Program-made: the position numbers and the translations under genes | The notes under the pieces: generated by a model | Databases searched by the model: none | What the model was told of the DNA's origin: nothing | What the model saw: only the letters and a program-made list of their open reading frames with translations | From: Symbiodinium natans | Taxonomy: Eukaryota; Sar; Dinophyceae; Suessiales; Symbiodiniaceae | Reading direction: 5' to 3' | NCBI GenBank assembly: GCA_905221605.1 | Contig: CAJNDS010000449.1 | Location: 16,001 to 80,000 of the forward strand | Length of the DNA: 64,000 nucleotides | In this document: positions 1-11,350 of the stretch, one piece after another | How positions within the stretch are numbered: the first letter of the stretch is position 1 | Layout: every line of letters begins with the position of its first letter

Positions 1-154
1 TCCAGCTCTTGTGGTGGAATGGAACCGTACGCGCCGGCCCCCATGCAGCTCACAGCCGCAAGTATCACAAGCCCCCAAGACCTGAAACACCACAAAACCC
101 CAAACCCCAAGCCCTAAAGCCCCCAAACCCTAAACCCTAAACCCTTTATTTCCC

Positions 155-277
155 TTATCCGGCTCGAGATACTCCATGGTACGGCACGGACTTCACAATC
201 TGAATGCAGTAGTCAATAAAGGCGCGGAGAGCCAGTTTTGCGCCCTGCTCGAAGTCCATCCGGTAGCCTTGCCACGG
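155..277 (-). CDS. Exon PWQGYRMDFEQGAKLALRAF..., possible C-terminus
   Basis: In phase with the island at 1589 it reads PWQGYRMDFEQGAKLALRAF, then IDYCIQIVKSVPYHGVSRAG and TAA at 155-157. The acceptor TACCCTAAG is again telomere-like. It could be a last exon, or have an unseen donor before the stop. Confidence 0.65.
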   Translation of the reverse strand, partial: PWQGYRMDFEQGAKLALRAFIDYCIQIVKSVPYHGVSRAG

Positions 278-547
278 CTTAGGGTACGTACAGGGGGGCC
301 GCCCCTTTTTCGGGGCCCTCTCTTATATACCCCTCATGCTCTGTACCAGAAACCCCAAACCCTAAACCCTAAACCCCAAACCCCAAACCCTAAACCCTAA
401 ACCCTAAACCCTACACCCCTAAAAGACCATGTACTCATCCTTAGATCTCTAAGGCCCTGTGGGGGGGGGAAGCCTTAGGCCAAGGGTGTAGGTTGGATTC
501 AGTACTCCCCAAAAAGAGTTGAAATTTGAAATTTCAAACTCATTATT

Positions 548-570
548 GTGTTGCTATATTATATATATAT

Positions 571-602
<32 letters not shown>
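548..602. repeat. (TA)n microsatellite
   Basis: Alternating TA with a few CA steps. Confidence 0.95.
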
Positions 603-607
<5 letters not shown>

Positions 608-1380
608 ACATACGATTGTTACTCTTATGGAGTTTTGGGGCCTCGTAGTCAGGGTGTCACATGCTTAAACAGTCTACCCGAAGACCCTCAGGCGCTAAAC
701 CCCGGAGAAGCCAAAATCTTCAACCCTGAACCCTGAATCTTCAACCCTAAACTTAACTTCCCTAAGCCCTACATCCTAAATTGCTAAACCCTAAATCTTC
801 AACACAGAGGCTATAGTCTGCTAACAGTGTAGCAGAGGGTATATGTGATCCGCAAGACGTATCGGTTGCGTCCTTATATGGATGTTTTTTCTACAATCTG
901 AACATCCGCCTTCGGGCTTCGGGGCCTTAGGGGTTGTACCCTGGACCCTTCATGTAGCATAAGGGACATCTTAGGGGAACCTTTATAGGGGTACAACCAG
1001 AGGGGTACGAGTCTTAACTTAGGGTTTAGGGTTTAGGGTTTAGGGTTTAGGGTTTAGGGTTTAGGGTTTAGGGTTTAGGGTTTAGGGTTTAGGGTTTGCG
1101 TGTCTCCTTCCTAAGCTCCATGGCTGTTGGCAACCGGGCCGAGCCTTTGAGAACTGTCTCCTGCTCCTGCTTGAGCCTTAGAACGGAGAAAGGGTTTAGG
1201 GTTTAGGGTTTAGGGTTTAGGGTTTAGGGTTTAGGGTTTAGGGTTGTCTCGTGCCAGGTGTTGGGCCAGAGGGAGGGGGGAGAGACCTTAGTCGCACTTC
1301 GTGAAGGATCACGGGTAGTCTGTATAGGGATCAAAGTCTGCGTTGCGAGCTCCTACTAAACCCTAAACCATACATACCTA

Positions 1381-1477
1381 CACATATATGTATATATGCA
1401 CTCATATCAACATACATATATATATATATATGTGCATATATGCAAATACGTGTGTATGCATATTTACTTGCACATAT

Positions 1478-1514
<37 letters not shown>

Positions 1515-1575
1515 TACACATACACATACACATACACATACATATACATATGCATATGCATATACATATACAACC
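1381..1575. repeat. CA/TA microsatellite
   Basis: A mix of (TA)n, (CATA)n and (CA)n, just 3' (in transcript sense) of the exon at 1589-1671. It generates spurious ORFs on both strands. Confidence 0.95.
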
Positions 1576-1588
1576 ATCCTAGCACGGC

Positions 1589-1671
1589 TTTCAACGAGTC
1601 TAGGAGCTCGCTGTTCACAGACAGGAGCTGCATGAAGGCCGCCTCCTCCCAGGCTCTCGGCGTTTCTTCCA
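1589..1671 (-). CDS. Exon EETPRAWEEAAFMQLLSVNS...
   Basis: 27 codons, EETPRAWEEAAFMQLLSVNS-ELLDSLK. The acceptor CCTAAG|TGG is a telomere repeat with A to G change; GC donor AAA|GCCGTG. Its 3' neighbour is a CA/TA microsatellite. Confidence 0.75.
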
Positions 1672-1920
1672 CTTAGGTTTAGGGTTTAGGGTTTGAGGTT
1701 TAGGGTTTAGGGTTTGGGGTTTAGGGTTTTGGGTTTGGGGTTTAGGGTTTAGGGTTTAAAGTTTATAGGGTTAGGAGTATCCTAGACCCTCAACTCTTGA
1801 GGTGGTTGCACGGTCCCTGAATATGGGCCCTTACATGCGGAACCCTTGTATCAAGAAAGCTCAGGGGGATCAACCTCAAACCCCAAAACCTGTTTAGGGT
1901 TTAGGGGTTAGGGTGTAGGG

Positions 1921-2017
1921 TTGGGATGTTCTTATACTAACAGTCCTTACTAGGGATGAAAATAGGGGGTACTAGAATCCCTATTAAGGACTGTCAGTAT
2001 AGGGGGCAAAATCCCAA
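1921..2017. mobile_element. MITE-like family M1 copy
   Basis: An imperfect palindrome from TTGGGATGTTCTTATACTAA to ...TATAGGGGGCAAAATCCCAA, with inner arms CAGTCCTTA / TAAGGACTG. Related copies occur at 38730, 57565, 55144 (half), 51888 (half) and 30850 (half). Confidence 0.8.
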
Positions 2018-2425
2018 GGTGTAGCCCTAAACCCTAAACCCTAAACCCTAAACCCTAAACCCTAAACCCTAAACCCTAAAGACTAATTAAACCCTAAACC
2101 CTAAACCCTAAACCGTTGGGTTTAGTTTTTAGGTTTTATTGATTAGGGCATATGAAGCCTTAGGGCAGTCGTAGCAGTGGTGCTGCGCTTGCCAGAAAGG
2201 CACGAGTTCACGTTTAGGGTTTAGGGTTTAGGGTTTAGGGTTTAGGGTTTAGGGTTTAGGGTTTAGGGTTTAGGGTTTACATTTCACCCTGCCGCTTCAC
2301 GTGACGTGCCACCACTATGGTAGTGCACGCTCATGCCCCCGGCTCGAAGTACCAGCATTAGGGTTTAGGGTTTAGGGTTCAGGGTTCAGGGTTTAGGGCT
2401 TGGGGTTTGGGGTTTGGGGTTAGGA

Positions 2426-2580
2426 GGACTGCAACAGACCCAGCGCGGGTAGGTTGCTGTGCTCTGCAGGCAAGAGCGTGGCGGTCATGACGTACCGTGG
2501 ATAACCTTCAAATATGCGGCTGGGCGAGGACGGGAGGTCGCAGAGCTTGGTGTAGACACCCGCTCCAGGGATGTGCAAAT
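2426..2580 (-). CDS. Long exon-like island HIPGAGVYTKLCDLPSS...
   Basis: An open minus frame HIPGAGVYTKLCDLPSSPSR, then IFEGYPRYVMTATLLPAEHS and NLPALGLLQSS before TAA. Clear protein character. Boundaries are approximate; the TAA may be intronic telomere repeat. Confidence 0.65.
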
Positions 2581-2915
2581 ACCCTAAACCCTAGACCCCA
2601 AACCCTAAACCCTAAACCCTAAACCCTGCGCCCGCAATCGCAGTGACTTGTCAGGCAAAGCTAAACCTTAAAACCTAAACCCTAAACGCTAAAACCCTAA
2701 GCCCTAAACCCTATAGACCCCAAACCCTAAGCTCAAATCCCCTCCGAGAGCCGTCCAAACACCTACACCCTTCGCGTTTGGGAGTTTTCGGCTTAGGGTT
2801 TCCATTGACAGGGTTTGGGGCTTAGGTTTGTCTTTCTCAAGCCATCTGCCAAACCTTCTTATGGCCAGAAATAGGGTTTAGGGTTTAGGGTTTGGGGTTT
2901 CAGGATTTCGGATTT

Positions 2916-3135
2916 AGGGGCTCGACCTGGGTTTAGGGTTTAGGAGTCCGACCTGGGTTTCGGGTTTGGGGGCTCCTCCTGGGTTTAGACCTGGGTCTAG
3001 GGTGCAGGGTCTCGACCTGGGTTTAGGGTTTAGGGGCTAGGGTTTAGGGGCTCGTCCTGGGTTTAGGATTTGCGGGTCGACCTGGGTTTAGGGTTTAGGG
3101 TTTGGGGGCTCGACCTGGGTTTAGGGCTTCGGGTA
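2916..3135 (+). repeat. Minisatellite CTCGACCTGGG + TTTAGGG
   Basis: Irregular copies of GGGGCTCGACCTGGGTTTAG, with CTCGACCTGGG joined to one to three telomeric units. A composite repeat born from telomere heptamers. Confidence 0.85.
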
Positions 3136-3194
3136 GGGTGCTAGTGTAGGGTTGCCTAAACCCAAAACTAATCTCCCCTCAGAACCTTAATGAC

Positions 3195-3275
3195 AACAAC
3201 ATGTTTACTGTTCCCTTTGTGTTCTATAGAAGCAAGTTCTATAAAACACAAAAGCGACCAGTAACATGATATAAA
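3195..3275. repeat. Imperfect inverted repeat (hairpin)
   Basis: CATGTTTACTGTTCCCTTTG...TTCTATAGA is nearly complementary to TTCTATAAAACACAAAAGCG...AGTAACATG around a short loop. Possibly another MITE. Confidence 0.65.
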
Positions 3276-3559
3276 AAACATAATTCCCAAGAGCTAAACC
3301 CAAAACGCTAAACCCTAAACCCTAAACCCTGAAGCCTGAAGCCTAAAGCCTAAAGCCTAAAGCCTAAAAAGCCAATGCCCTAAACCCTAAACCCAAAACC
3401 CTCAAAACCCCAAAACCCTAAACCAAGTAAGACTGTCCGGCCTCGACCACCTGCTTCCGTTTTGACTCTTCCTGCGTGCACCGAGGGGCCATTTTAGGGG
3501 GGGCATCTTGGGGAACTACACCCCTTCCCTAACTCCTAAGCCCTGAGCGCTAAAACCTA

Positions 3560-3720
3560 AATCCTAAACCCTAAACCCTAAACCCTGAACCCTGAACCCT
3601 GAACCCTGAACCGTGAACCCTGAACCCTGAACCCTGAACCCTAAACCCTGAACCCTGAACCCTGAACCCTAAACCCCTACCCCGCCTTAACCCTCAACCC
3701 TGAACCCTGAACTCAAAAAA
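3560..3720 (-). repeat. CCCTGAA variant array
   Basis: Mixed CCCTAAA and CCCTGAA units, with runs of the G variant. Confidence 0.85.
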
Positions 3721-4653
3721 CATGTAGGTCTTAATAATATTTTTGGGCAGTTTGGGGGTGTTTGCGGGGAGTTGCGGGATTCGGGCTGGTCTTTCGGGAA
3801 TCAGGGCTGAGGGTTTAGGGGTTGAGGTTTAGGGTTTCGGGTTAGGGTTTAGGGCTTAGGGTTGCAAAAAGAACGGGCGGTAAAGGTTTAGGTAGGATGT
3901 TCAGACATGGCTTTAGAGTTGCAAGGAGTACGGATTTAGGTCTAGGCTTGGATGATCACTCGCCTCGCAGCGAGCAAGCCCCTCCCCTGACTCTGCAAAA
4001 AGGGGTCGAACAAGGCTTCAAAGCCTGCCCTAACCACTAACCCTAACCACAAACCACAAACCCCAAACCCCAAACCCTAAACCCAAACACCAAAACCCAA
4101 AAAGCCTAAGCAACGGCCTCCCTTCATTTCTACCCCGCTTGGGCGAAGCCCCCCTAAGGCCCCCTCACCCCCAACGCGAGGGGTGCATGCTTGACCGGGC
4201 TGGGTGGGGAGGGTTTAGGGTTTAGGGTTTCGGGTTTAGGTTTTTCCGGTTTGAGACCTTTCTCGGAGGCTGTCAAGGGCACTGGCAAGGAGCCTAAGAC
4301 ACGCAGAAACTTGACGTGGCCTGGCGCTTTTCCAGGGTCTCTCGGCCCTCTGTGTTCATGAACTCCTGCCCCAGGTCTTGATGGTGAACCGTCGAAAACC
4401 CCTAGGGTTTAGGGTTGAGGTTTGGGGTTTAGGGTTTTGGGTTTAGGAGTTAGGGTTTAGGGCTTAGAGTCTTAGAGTTTAAAATGGAGTCCCGAAGCCT
4501 TTTGTTTGGGTGTTGGGGCTTTCATCCTGTAGTCTTCCAAAAGCAAGCATGTCAGTTGTCAGTCGCCAGGTCAACCAAAGCACTTCACACCTTTCAACTC
4601 AGTTCAATCCCCACAGTGCTGGGTAGGGAACATACACTTCTTTGAGAACTTAC

Positions 4654-4734
4654 CCAGATGAAGAGCGCGAAATCCTTCAGGAAGGAATTCACGTCTTGGC
4701 CGTCCCAATCACTCTTCTTGTGGCCGAGGAAGGC
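4654..4734 (-). CDS. Exon with canonical splice sites, AFLGHKKSDWDGQDV...
   Basis: 27 codons, AFLGHKKSDWDGQDVNSFLK-DFALFIW, between acceptor GATGTAGCAG|G and perfect donor TGG|GTAAGT. This is a very convincing exon. Family not recognised; probably the same or the next minus-strand gene. Confidence 0.85.
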
Positions 4735-5154
4735 CTGCTACATCAAAGCACTCTCAGGGGGGCATTCAGGGGGTGGAAGAGCATGTAGCTGTGGGAGCTT
4801 GTGAAGAAACCCTAAACCCGAATCCCTAAAACCCCTAAACCCTAAACCCTAAATCCCTAAACTCTAAACCCTAAACCCTACCGGCTTTCGCGTACTCGCT
4901 GGCGCAATGCGTCGGACGGGAGGTGGGAAGACTCCCGCAGCGAGCCAGTGATGGGCACGTGATACTAATTCCAAGAATAAGTCACCATACCCCAAGCCCA
5001 TACCCCCTTAACTTATAAAAGGAGAATATTCGGGAGTCTAAGGGCGGATTTTACCATACCCCTTAATTTCTTCTAAGGGGTATGCCCTAGAGGCATGTTG
5101 AATATTTCTTAGATAATCCCCTCCCCCTGATGTTAACCCCCCCCCCCTAGTTAC

Positions 5155-5300
5155 GTACTCCCATTATGGCTATATTGTAGCTATATACTAGTTCTACTGT
5201 AACTATGTTATATCAAAACTAGATAGACTAGAGTTGTATTGTAGTCATACTATAGTCATATTATAGTTCCATTATAGTTATATTATAGCTAAATTAGATG
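5155..5300. repeat. AT-rich TATAGTTAT-type repeat
   Basis: Degenerate 10-12-bp units such as TATAGTCATAT and TATAGTTATAT, between a C-homopolymer and a G-homopolymer. No gene seen. Confidence 0.75.
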
Positions 5301-5589
5301 GGGGGGGGTAGTTCATATTGTGGGGTTGCCGGGGGTCAATATTAGGCGGAGGGGATTACAATGCTTGCAGCATCTTGCATCAACTGGCACCGCATTCGAC
5401 ACGGGGCTCCAGCATTCCGAAACCTCCACCAAAACAACTCCTGGACCTGGAGATGTTTCGGAGAAGATCCACATACAGGAGGCCCTAAACCTCTAAACCC
5501 TAAACTTGGGTTCGGTCGGTCCACACTAACAGTTACCACCAGCAGACCCACAAATAAAAGCACCCGGCAAATGCCAAAAATTGACTGGG

Positions 5590-5675
5590 ATTCCTGGTGC
5601 TATTCCTGGTGCTACTCCTGGTGCTATTTCTGGTGCTACTTCTGGTGCTATGTCTGGTGCTATTTCTGGTGCAAC
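5590..5675 (+). repeat. 12-bp minisatellite GGTGCTATTTCT
   Basis: About seven copies of a 12-bp unit. It creates repetitive ORFs on both strands (PGAIPGATPGAI / WCYSWCYSW) that I do not call genes. Confidence 0.88.
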
Positions 5676-5937
5676 CCAAAATCTAAACCCTAACCCTAAA
5701 CCCCAAACCCCAGCAAACCCGAAAAAAAAAAACACAGTCGAACACGCGGAAGTCCAGCAGCTCAGCACACCAAGCTTCTTACAACGCTCAAAAAGCCCTG
5801 AAGCCTTGGTCTGGATCATTGCTTCGCGGCGTTTAGGGTTTAGGGTTTAGGTCTCAGGGCTTAGGGTTTAGGGTTTGGGGTTTAGGGTTTAGGACTTCTA
5901 GAGGGTTTGGGGGCCGGGTAGAGTTGCCCAAGGGCCT

Positions 5938-6088
5938 CCTAAACCCTAAACCCTAAACCCTAAACCCTAAACCCTAAACCCTAAACCCTAAACCCTAAAC
6001 CCTAAACCCTAAACCCTAAACCCTAAACCCTAAACCCTGAACCCTGAACCCTGAACCCTGAACCCTAAACCCTAAACCCTAAACCCTA
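5938..6088 (-). repeat. Interstitial telomeric array (CCCTAAA)n with CCCTGAA variants
   Basis: About 20 units in C-strand orientation, including a block of CCCTGAA variants. One of hundreds of short arrays; only the longest are listed. Confidence 0.95.
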
Positions 6089-6118
6089 CCCTAAGCCCCT
6101 AAACCCCCCAAGGCGCAC

Positions 6119-6203
6119 CTCGAACGACGGCTTGTTGAAGCCAAGGCCCACAAGCTGCTGCACCACCGTGGCCGTGGCGAGCCTGGTGTCTGCTCTGAGG
6201 CCC
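6119..6203 (-). CDS. Exon-like island GLRADTRLATATVVQQLVGL...
   Basis: Acceptor CTCACAAG|G and donor GAG|GTGCGC enclose 85 bp. The best frame reads LRADTRLATATVVQQLVGLG, then FNKPSFE. Its phase does not directly follow exon 23, so an intermediate exon (perhaps 6593-6651) is needed. Confidence 0.6.
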
Positions 6204-7061
6204 CTTGTGAGGATCCAAAAAGTCGAACCCCCCAAAATGTACCCCTAAACCCTAAACCCTAAACCCTAAACCCTAAACCCTAAACCCTAAACCCTATACT
6301 ACTAGTCTGGGTCGTTGTTTAGGAACCTTTAAGGGGATCTACTTATTGGATCCTCCCAAAGGTCTGCTGTAGCGTAGAGGCTTCAGGGATTAGGCGTTGA
6401 GGATGTGTTGGTTTTAGGGTTTAGGCTTTAGGGTTTAGGGTTTAGGGTTGAGGGTTTAGGGTTTAGGGTTTAGGGTTGAGGGTTGAGGGTTTAGGGTTTA
6501 GGGTTGAGGGTTTAGGATATTTGGGAAGTGAGGGTTTAGGGTTTAGGGTTTAGGTTTTAGGGTTTAGGGTTTAGGGTTTTCGGGTTCTTGGCGGAGAGTG
6601 TTGGGGAAGGTTTGGGGTCCACCCAAGGAAGAAGCAACAAGCACCCGCTTTCTTCGAGTGGCAGACCCAACCCTGAACCCCGAAGTGCTAAACCCAAAAC
6701 CCAAAACCCTGAACCCTAAACCCCAAACCCTGAACTCTAAACCCCAAACCCTAAACCCCAAACCCTGAACCCTGAACCCTAAACCCTAAACCCTAAACCC
6801 TAAACCCTAAACCCTAAACCAAGAATAGAAAGACAGCCTTGCTGGAAGGCAAAGCGTTGGGCTCGACTAGGGCAAAACAGGGTATGGGGCTTGAGGTCTG
6901 TCCCTAAACCCTAAACCCTAAACCCTAAACCCTAAACCCTAAACCCCAAACCCGAAACCCTGACCTCTAACTTTCACACGTCCTAAACTTGACAACCAGA
7001 GCTCTGGAACTGAGCACGGGGGCAACTTTGAACCCGAATCCTAACCCGAATCACCCCGTAC

Positions 7062-7126
7062 CCAAGGTGGCAGATAAGGAGCGTGTGGGATCCCCCTCCG
7101 CATCGGCAGAGAATCTCACCTCCTTC
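7062..7126 (-). CDS. Unknown gene exon 23
   Basis: (W)KEVRFSADAEGDPTRSLSAT-L; acceptor ATCCGAG|G, donor TGG|GTACGG. Confidence 0.62.
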
Positions 7127-7595
7127 CTCGGATTCGGGTTTCGGGTTTAGGGTCTAGGGTTTGGGGTTTTGGTTTTGGGCTTTAAGGCTCAGGGCTTTAG
7201 GGCTGAGGGCCTAGGGTGTAGGGAGCAGCCAGGGCCACAGGACTTATTAAGTGCAGCTATGGGTAGCAGTGATGGGCTTAACAAGCCTTAATTTCAGCTA
7301 TTGGGACATTGTAGGGCTTATGGGTTTTATATGAGCTTGTAGGATGTCTTGGCATGCTACAATGTGGGCACCTTTTCGGGGTTGGTGACTTTATAAGGGA
7401 ACCTTGATCAGAAAAGAGTACCACTGGGCTGAAGATGTAGGGGGGCGTGATGTTGGCCTGTCGTCGGGCTGTACCCTGGGTTTTGGCAACATTTGGGGGG
7501 CCCTTCTGCCTCAAAGCGCGAAGCCCTAAACCCTAAACCCGAAACCCTAAACCCTAAACCCCCTTCACCTCCCAGGCGCCCGGGAGTTCACATAC

Positions 7596-7636
7596 CAGCC
7601 CCGCTGAGCAGGGCAGTCCAGTTCCGCAAGCGACCG
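7596..7636 (-). CDS. Unknown gene exon 22
   Basis: RSLAELDCPAQRG(W); acceptor CATTTTGCAG, canonical donor CTG|GTATGT. Confidence 0.68.
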
Positions 7637-8115
7637 CTGCAAAATGACGGCCGGATCCTCCCAAGGGGGTTAGGGTTTAAAGTTTAGGGTTCTAGGGTTT
7701 TAGGGTTTTAGGGCTTTAGGGTTTTAGGGATTTAGGGTTTAGGGTTTTAGGGTTTAGGGGTCAACCACTTACTGGTTCTTAGTAAGGAATGAGGGCATGA
7801 GGCAGGTACGCTATGGAATCCCTGAAAATGTCTATATAGGGGGACATAAGATACCTTGAAAATGGTTTTGATGGGAAGGGGATGTACATGATGCCCACCA
7901 AAACAGGGCAAAGGGTATCACTGGGCTACCAAGACAAGTTGCAAGCCAACGTGTTTGACTACAATGTTGCTCTCGCAGGTTTCCTGTTCAGGCTGTAGAG
8001 CTTACATACCCCATAACCCCTGAACCCTGGGTTCTGACCCATACTGGTCCAAAAACACAAAGAAAAATGGTTTAGGGTTTAGGGTTTAGGGTTTAGACTT
8101 TAGGGTTTAGGGTAC

Positions 8116-8261
8116 GGTCTTCTGCGAGCGCACTGGCGCGACAGTGTTCTGGCAGTATTCTGGGATGAGTACTACAAAAGGGATGTTTGCCGCGATGTTC
8201 GGAGACAGTTGCTGCCGTTTTAACAGAGCATATGTGATGGAGACATGCTTCTCCTCGACAT
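8116..8261 (-). CDS. Unknown gene exon 21 (146 bp)
   Basis: A long continuous frame, (D)VEEKHVSITYALLKRQQLS, then NIAANIPFVVLIPEYCQNTV and APVRSQKT. Acceptor CATGACAAG, GT donor ACC|GTACCC. One of the strongest coding islands outside the retroelement. Confidence 0.8.
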
Positions 8262-8916
8262 CTTGTCATGGAGGGCAGAAACAGGGTTTGGGCTTTAGGC
8301 TTTAAGCTGCAGGCTTTAGGCTGTAGGCTTTAGGGTTTAGGGGTTAGGGCTATGCCGAAACTGTATTAGAGTCTCATGCATGCTCACAAGCATCTTGACG
8401 AGCACAATGCATCACACAGCTTAAATATCCATGTGGATCAAGAAAGTCAACCATAAACTTCCTGCCTGGGTAACCCAGTGACCATATCATAATAAGGGCA
8501 CCTTGAAGCAAAAAAAGGGAAAAAAAAGGGTACCACTGGGCTACCAAGCTGCTTCAAAAGCAAGACCCTTTCCTCAGCCTTGGGACCCAACCCCGGAATG
8601 CGACAGAGGATTCAAAACAACAAGAAACTGTAACGAAACTCCTATGAAGGAATTACAATAGAGTTTCCAGGTACTGGGACTCCCGTTAGCTTAGGGTTTA
8701 GGGCTTTAGGGTTTAGGGTTTAGGGTTTAGGATTTAGACTTAGGGTTTAGGATTTAAAGTTTAGGGTTTAGGGTTTAGGGTTTAGGGCACGGGCATTTTC
8801 TCGTGCATTGTGACGTATTGAAGATGTGAGAGGGGATGGGGGTGGTGGGTGATGTTCACACATTCCGCGTGGGAGCTTCGATGCATTTCTTCTTCTGTAC
8901 CCTCAAGACCCTGGGC

Positions 8917-8946
8917 CTTGAAACCGCTGCGTCAAGTCGCACATCC
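8917..8946 (-). CDS. Unknown gene exon 20 (30 bp)
   Basis: (G)MCDLTQRFQ; acceptor CTGGAATAG|G, GC donor AAG|GCCCAG. An alternative longer frame is DVRLDAAVSRPRVLRVQKKK, up to a GTGTGA donor. Confidence 0.45.
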
Positions 8947-9161
8947 CTATTCCAGCTGACAACCCCTGACCCCCCTCAACCCTTAAGCCCTTACACCCTT
9001 GAAGCCCAAACCTGTGAAGCCCTAAACCCAGTCCTCCACTTAAACCCTAAACCCGAACGCCGAACCCTAAACCCTAAACCCTGAACCCCCAAAGCCCTAA
9101 ACTCTGAGCCCTAAACCCTAAGCCCCGGACCCTAAACCCTAAACCCGGCTGAAAAGGGCAC

Positions 9162-9242
9162 CTCTGGGGGCGACTTCCGTTTCACTTCCAGGTCGTGCAC
9201 GGCCAGAGCTTTGTAGATGAACTTTGGCCTGGTCCAGGGTCC
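9162..9242 (-). CDS. Unknown gene exon 19
   Basis: 81 bp between telomere-like acceptor TTCTAAG|G and donor GAG|GTGCCC. The chain frame starts TLDQAKVHLQSSGR; another open frame reads TRPKFIYKALAVHDLEVKR. A one-base shift after TLDQAK would merge both into a very natural sequence. Confidence 0.5.
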
Positions 9243-9390
9243 CTTAGAACCCGAAACCCTGAACCCTAAATCCGAAACCCCAAACCCTAAACCCTAAACC
9301 CTAATCCCCAAGCCCCTAAAACCTAAATCCTAAACCAGGGGTTTATAAGGTTCAGAGCTGACAGGTTTAGGATGTAGGGCTCAGCGCCAC

Positions 9391-9412
9391 CGTTCAGCCA
9401 GGCCATGGGTGT
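9391..9412 (-). CDS. Unknown gene exon 18 (22 bp)
   Basis: TPMAWLN; acceptor ACCGTGAAG, donor ACG|GTGGCG. A tiny exon supported mostly by phase. Confidence 0.35.
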
Positions 9413-9566
9413 CTTCACGGTTTATAGCTGGGTTTAGGGTTTAGGGTTTAGGGTTTAGGCTTTGTAGGGTTTATTACAGGGTTCGGCGCTGAGGGTTCGG
9501 AACTTGGGCTATAAGCATTTAGGGTATTTGGGGCTTAGGGCGATGCTTCGGCTCGGCCAAAGGCGC

Positions 9567-9628
9567 TCGTCCACCAGCACCTCCAAAACCACCGGCTGGG
9601 GTTGCAGAGGTGGAGGAGGAATCATCAC
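9567..9628 (-). CDS. Unknown gene exon 17
   Basis: In chain phase it reads a Ser/Gly/Ala-rich linker, DDSSSTSATPAGGFGGAGGR. The alternative frame VMIPPPPLQPQPVVLEVLVD is also open. Acceptor GAGCCCCAG|G, GC donor CGA|GCGCCT. Confidence 0.5.
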
Positions 9629-9715
9629 CTGGGGCTCGCTTACTAAACCCGAAATCCTGAACCCTAAACCCGGAACCCTAAACCCCAAAACCCTAAGCCC
9701 TAAAACCCTAAAAAA

Positions 9716-9950
9716 CAAATAAAACCTAAACCCCTAAACCCCAAACCCTTTACAAATCCTAAAAAACAAGTAAACCCTAAGCCCCTAAACCCCAAACCCT
9801 TTACAAATCCTAAAAAACAAATAAACCCTAAACCCCTAAACCCCAAACCCTTTACAAATCCTAAAAAACAAATAAACCCTAAACCCCTAAACCCCAAACC
9901 CTTTACAAATCCTAAAAACAAATAAACCCTAAACCCCTAAACCCCAACCC
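9716..9950. repeat. 51-bp tandem repeat built on telomeric units
   Basis: About 4.5 copies of a 51-bp unit containing AATAAACCCTAAACCCCTAA and CCCTTTACAAATCCTAAAAAAC. As 51 is divisible by three, the minus strand has a repetitive ORF (FLGFVKGLGFRGLGF) that I do not regard as a gene. Confidence 0.95.
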
Positions 9951-10333
9951 CTTTACAGGGGCCCTGCGCAGGGACCCTTACTTGGGGGGGCCCCTTGCCG
10001 TAATATAACCTCCAAAGCCTGGTCGACCCAGGGGCCCATATCGTTTTAGGGTTTGGGGTTTAGGCTTAGGGTTTCGGGTTTCGGTTTTGGGGTTTAGGGT
10101 TTAGGGTTTAGGGTTTAGGGTTTAGGGTTTCGGGTTCAAGGACAGGTAAAGGGCCATTTGGTCAGTTCTCCTCCTTATGGTCCCTTTTTGAAGGGGAACA
10201 ACTATAAGGCGGGCCCTCAGCTTTAGGGACCCTAAACCCTAAGCCCGAAACCCTAAAGCCTAAACCCTAAACCCTAAACCCTAAACCCTAGCAGCCCCTG
10301 CCACCCCCCCCGAGCACGTTTCGCCCGGGTGGC

Positions 10334-10384
10334 GTTTCCGATCCTCCAGAGAAGTCCTCTTCCCGGCCAGTGCCGCGTCCAGAG
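10334..10384 (-). CDS. Unknown gene exon 16
   Basis: (P)LDAALAGKRTSLEDRK; acceptor CACTCGAAG, GC donor AAC|GCCACC. Confidence 0.62.
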
Positions 10385-11013
10385 CTTCGAGTGGAGGAGC
10401 CTCGGGTTTTAGGGTTTAGGGTTTAGGCTGTTAGGGTTTAGGGTTTAGGGTTTCAAGGTTTCAGGGTTTAGGGTTTTGATTGGGGGGGGCTTGTGTGCTG
10501 GCTTAGAGGGCTTGGGGTTTGTAGGTTAGTAGGGTTAGTAGGGTTGGCAGCGTTTAGGGTGTAGGGGGATTCCAAGTCTTCTAGGGCTTTGGGGAGAAAG
10601 ACCCACTTAAGAGAAAACTGCCAAGAGTTTCACCTAACACCCCTAAAGAAGCCTTCGCCCTTATTTAGGGTTTCAGAAAATAACCGAAGCCAAAATGACC
10701 CTGGAAACCCAAAGCAAGCCTTAGCCCATAACCTGCGAGCAGCCCTAAACTCTAGGGCCCCCAAAGAAAACCGGGAAACCCAAAGACAAACCCTAAGCAA
10801 ATAACCCTAAACCCTAGAAAACCCCAAAGGCAGCCCTAAACCCCTTAAACCCCTGTAAACCCCAAAATAAGACCCTAAGCCACACACATAACCCTAAACC
10901 CTAGAAACCCCAAAGGCAACCCTAAACCCCCCCTAGACACGTGTAAACCCTAAAGCCCTGAACCCTAAACCCTAAACCCTCGACACATGTAAACCCTCGG
11001 CCAGTCTGGGCAC

Positions 11014-11065
11014 GTATGCTGCGTCGCCATGGCATCCTGGCGATCAGGGTGGCATCTTCCCGAAC
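11014..11065 (-). CDS. Unknown gene exon 15
   Basis: VREDATLIARMPWRRSI; acceptor TTGTAGAG|G, GT donor TAC|GTGCCC. Confidence 0.68.
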
Positions 11066-11350
11066 CTCTACAAGGGTTTCGGGTGTAGGGCTTAGGGTTT
11101 TCAATCTGGGCTTGAGGGCAGTAGGCAACAGGACTTTCGGGGGTTTGGGGTGTTAGGGGTTTAGTGTAGGCCTCGAATGAGTCCCTAAACCCCTGTCGCT
11201 TGCGAAACCCGAACCTGAGATATGAGCAGCATCATGGGACCCTCAACCCTAAACCCTAAACCCTAAACCCTAAACCCAAAACCCTAAACCCTAAACCCAA
11301 AACCCAAAACCCTAAACCCTAAGCCTCTGCAAGGGCTGTTCGGGATGAGC

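Noticed and set aside
2926-3126. CRISPR-like direct repeats
   Set aside because: Spacers are variable telomeric units without unique sequence; it is a eukaryotic minisatellite.
5361-5850. Overlapping ORFs of 97-110 codons
   Set aside because: They are held open by a 12-bp minisatellite; both strands are equally open and no motif is seen.
9700-9921. ORFs rich in LGFRVWG / NPKPQTLNP motifs as proteins
   Set aside because: These are direct translations of TTTAGGG/CCCTAAA-type repeats and appear on both strands wherever arrays occur.
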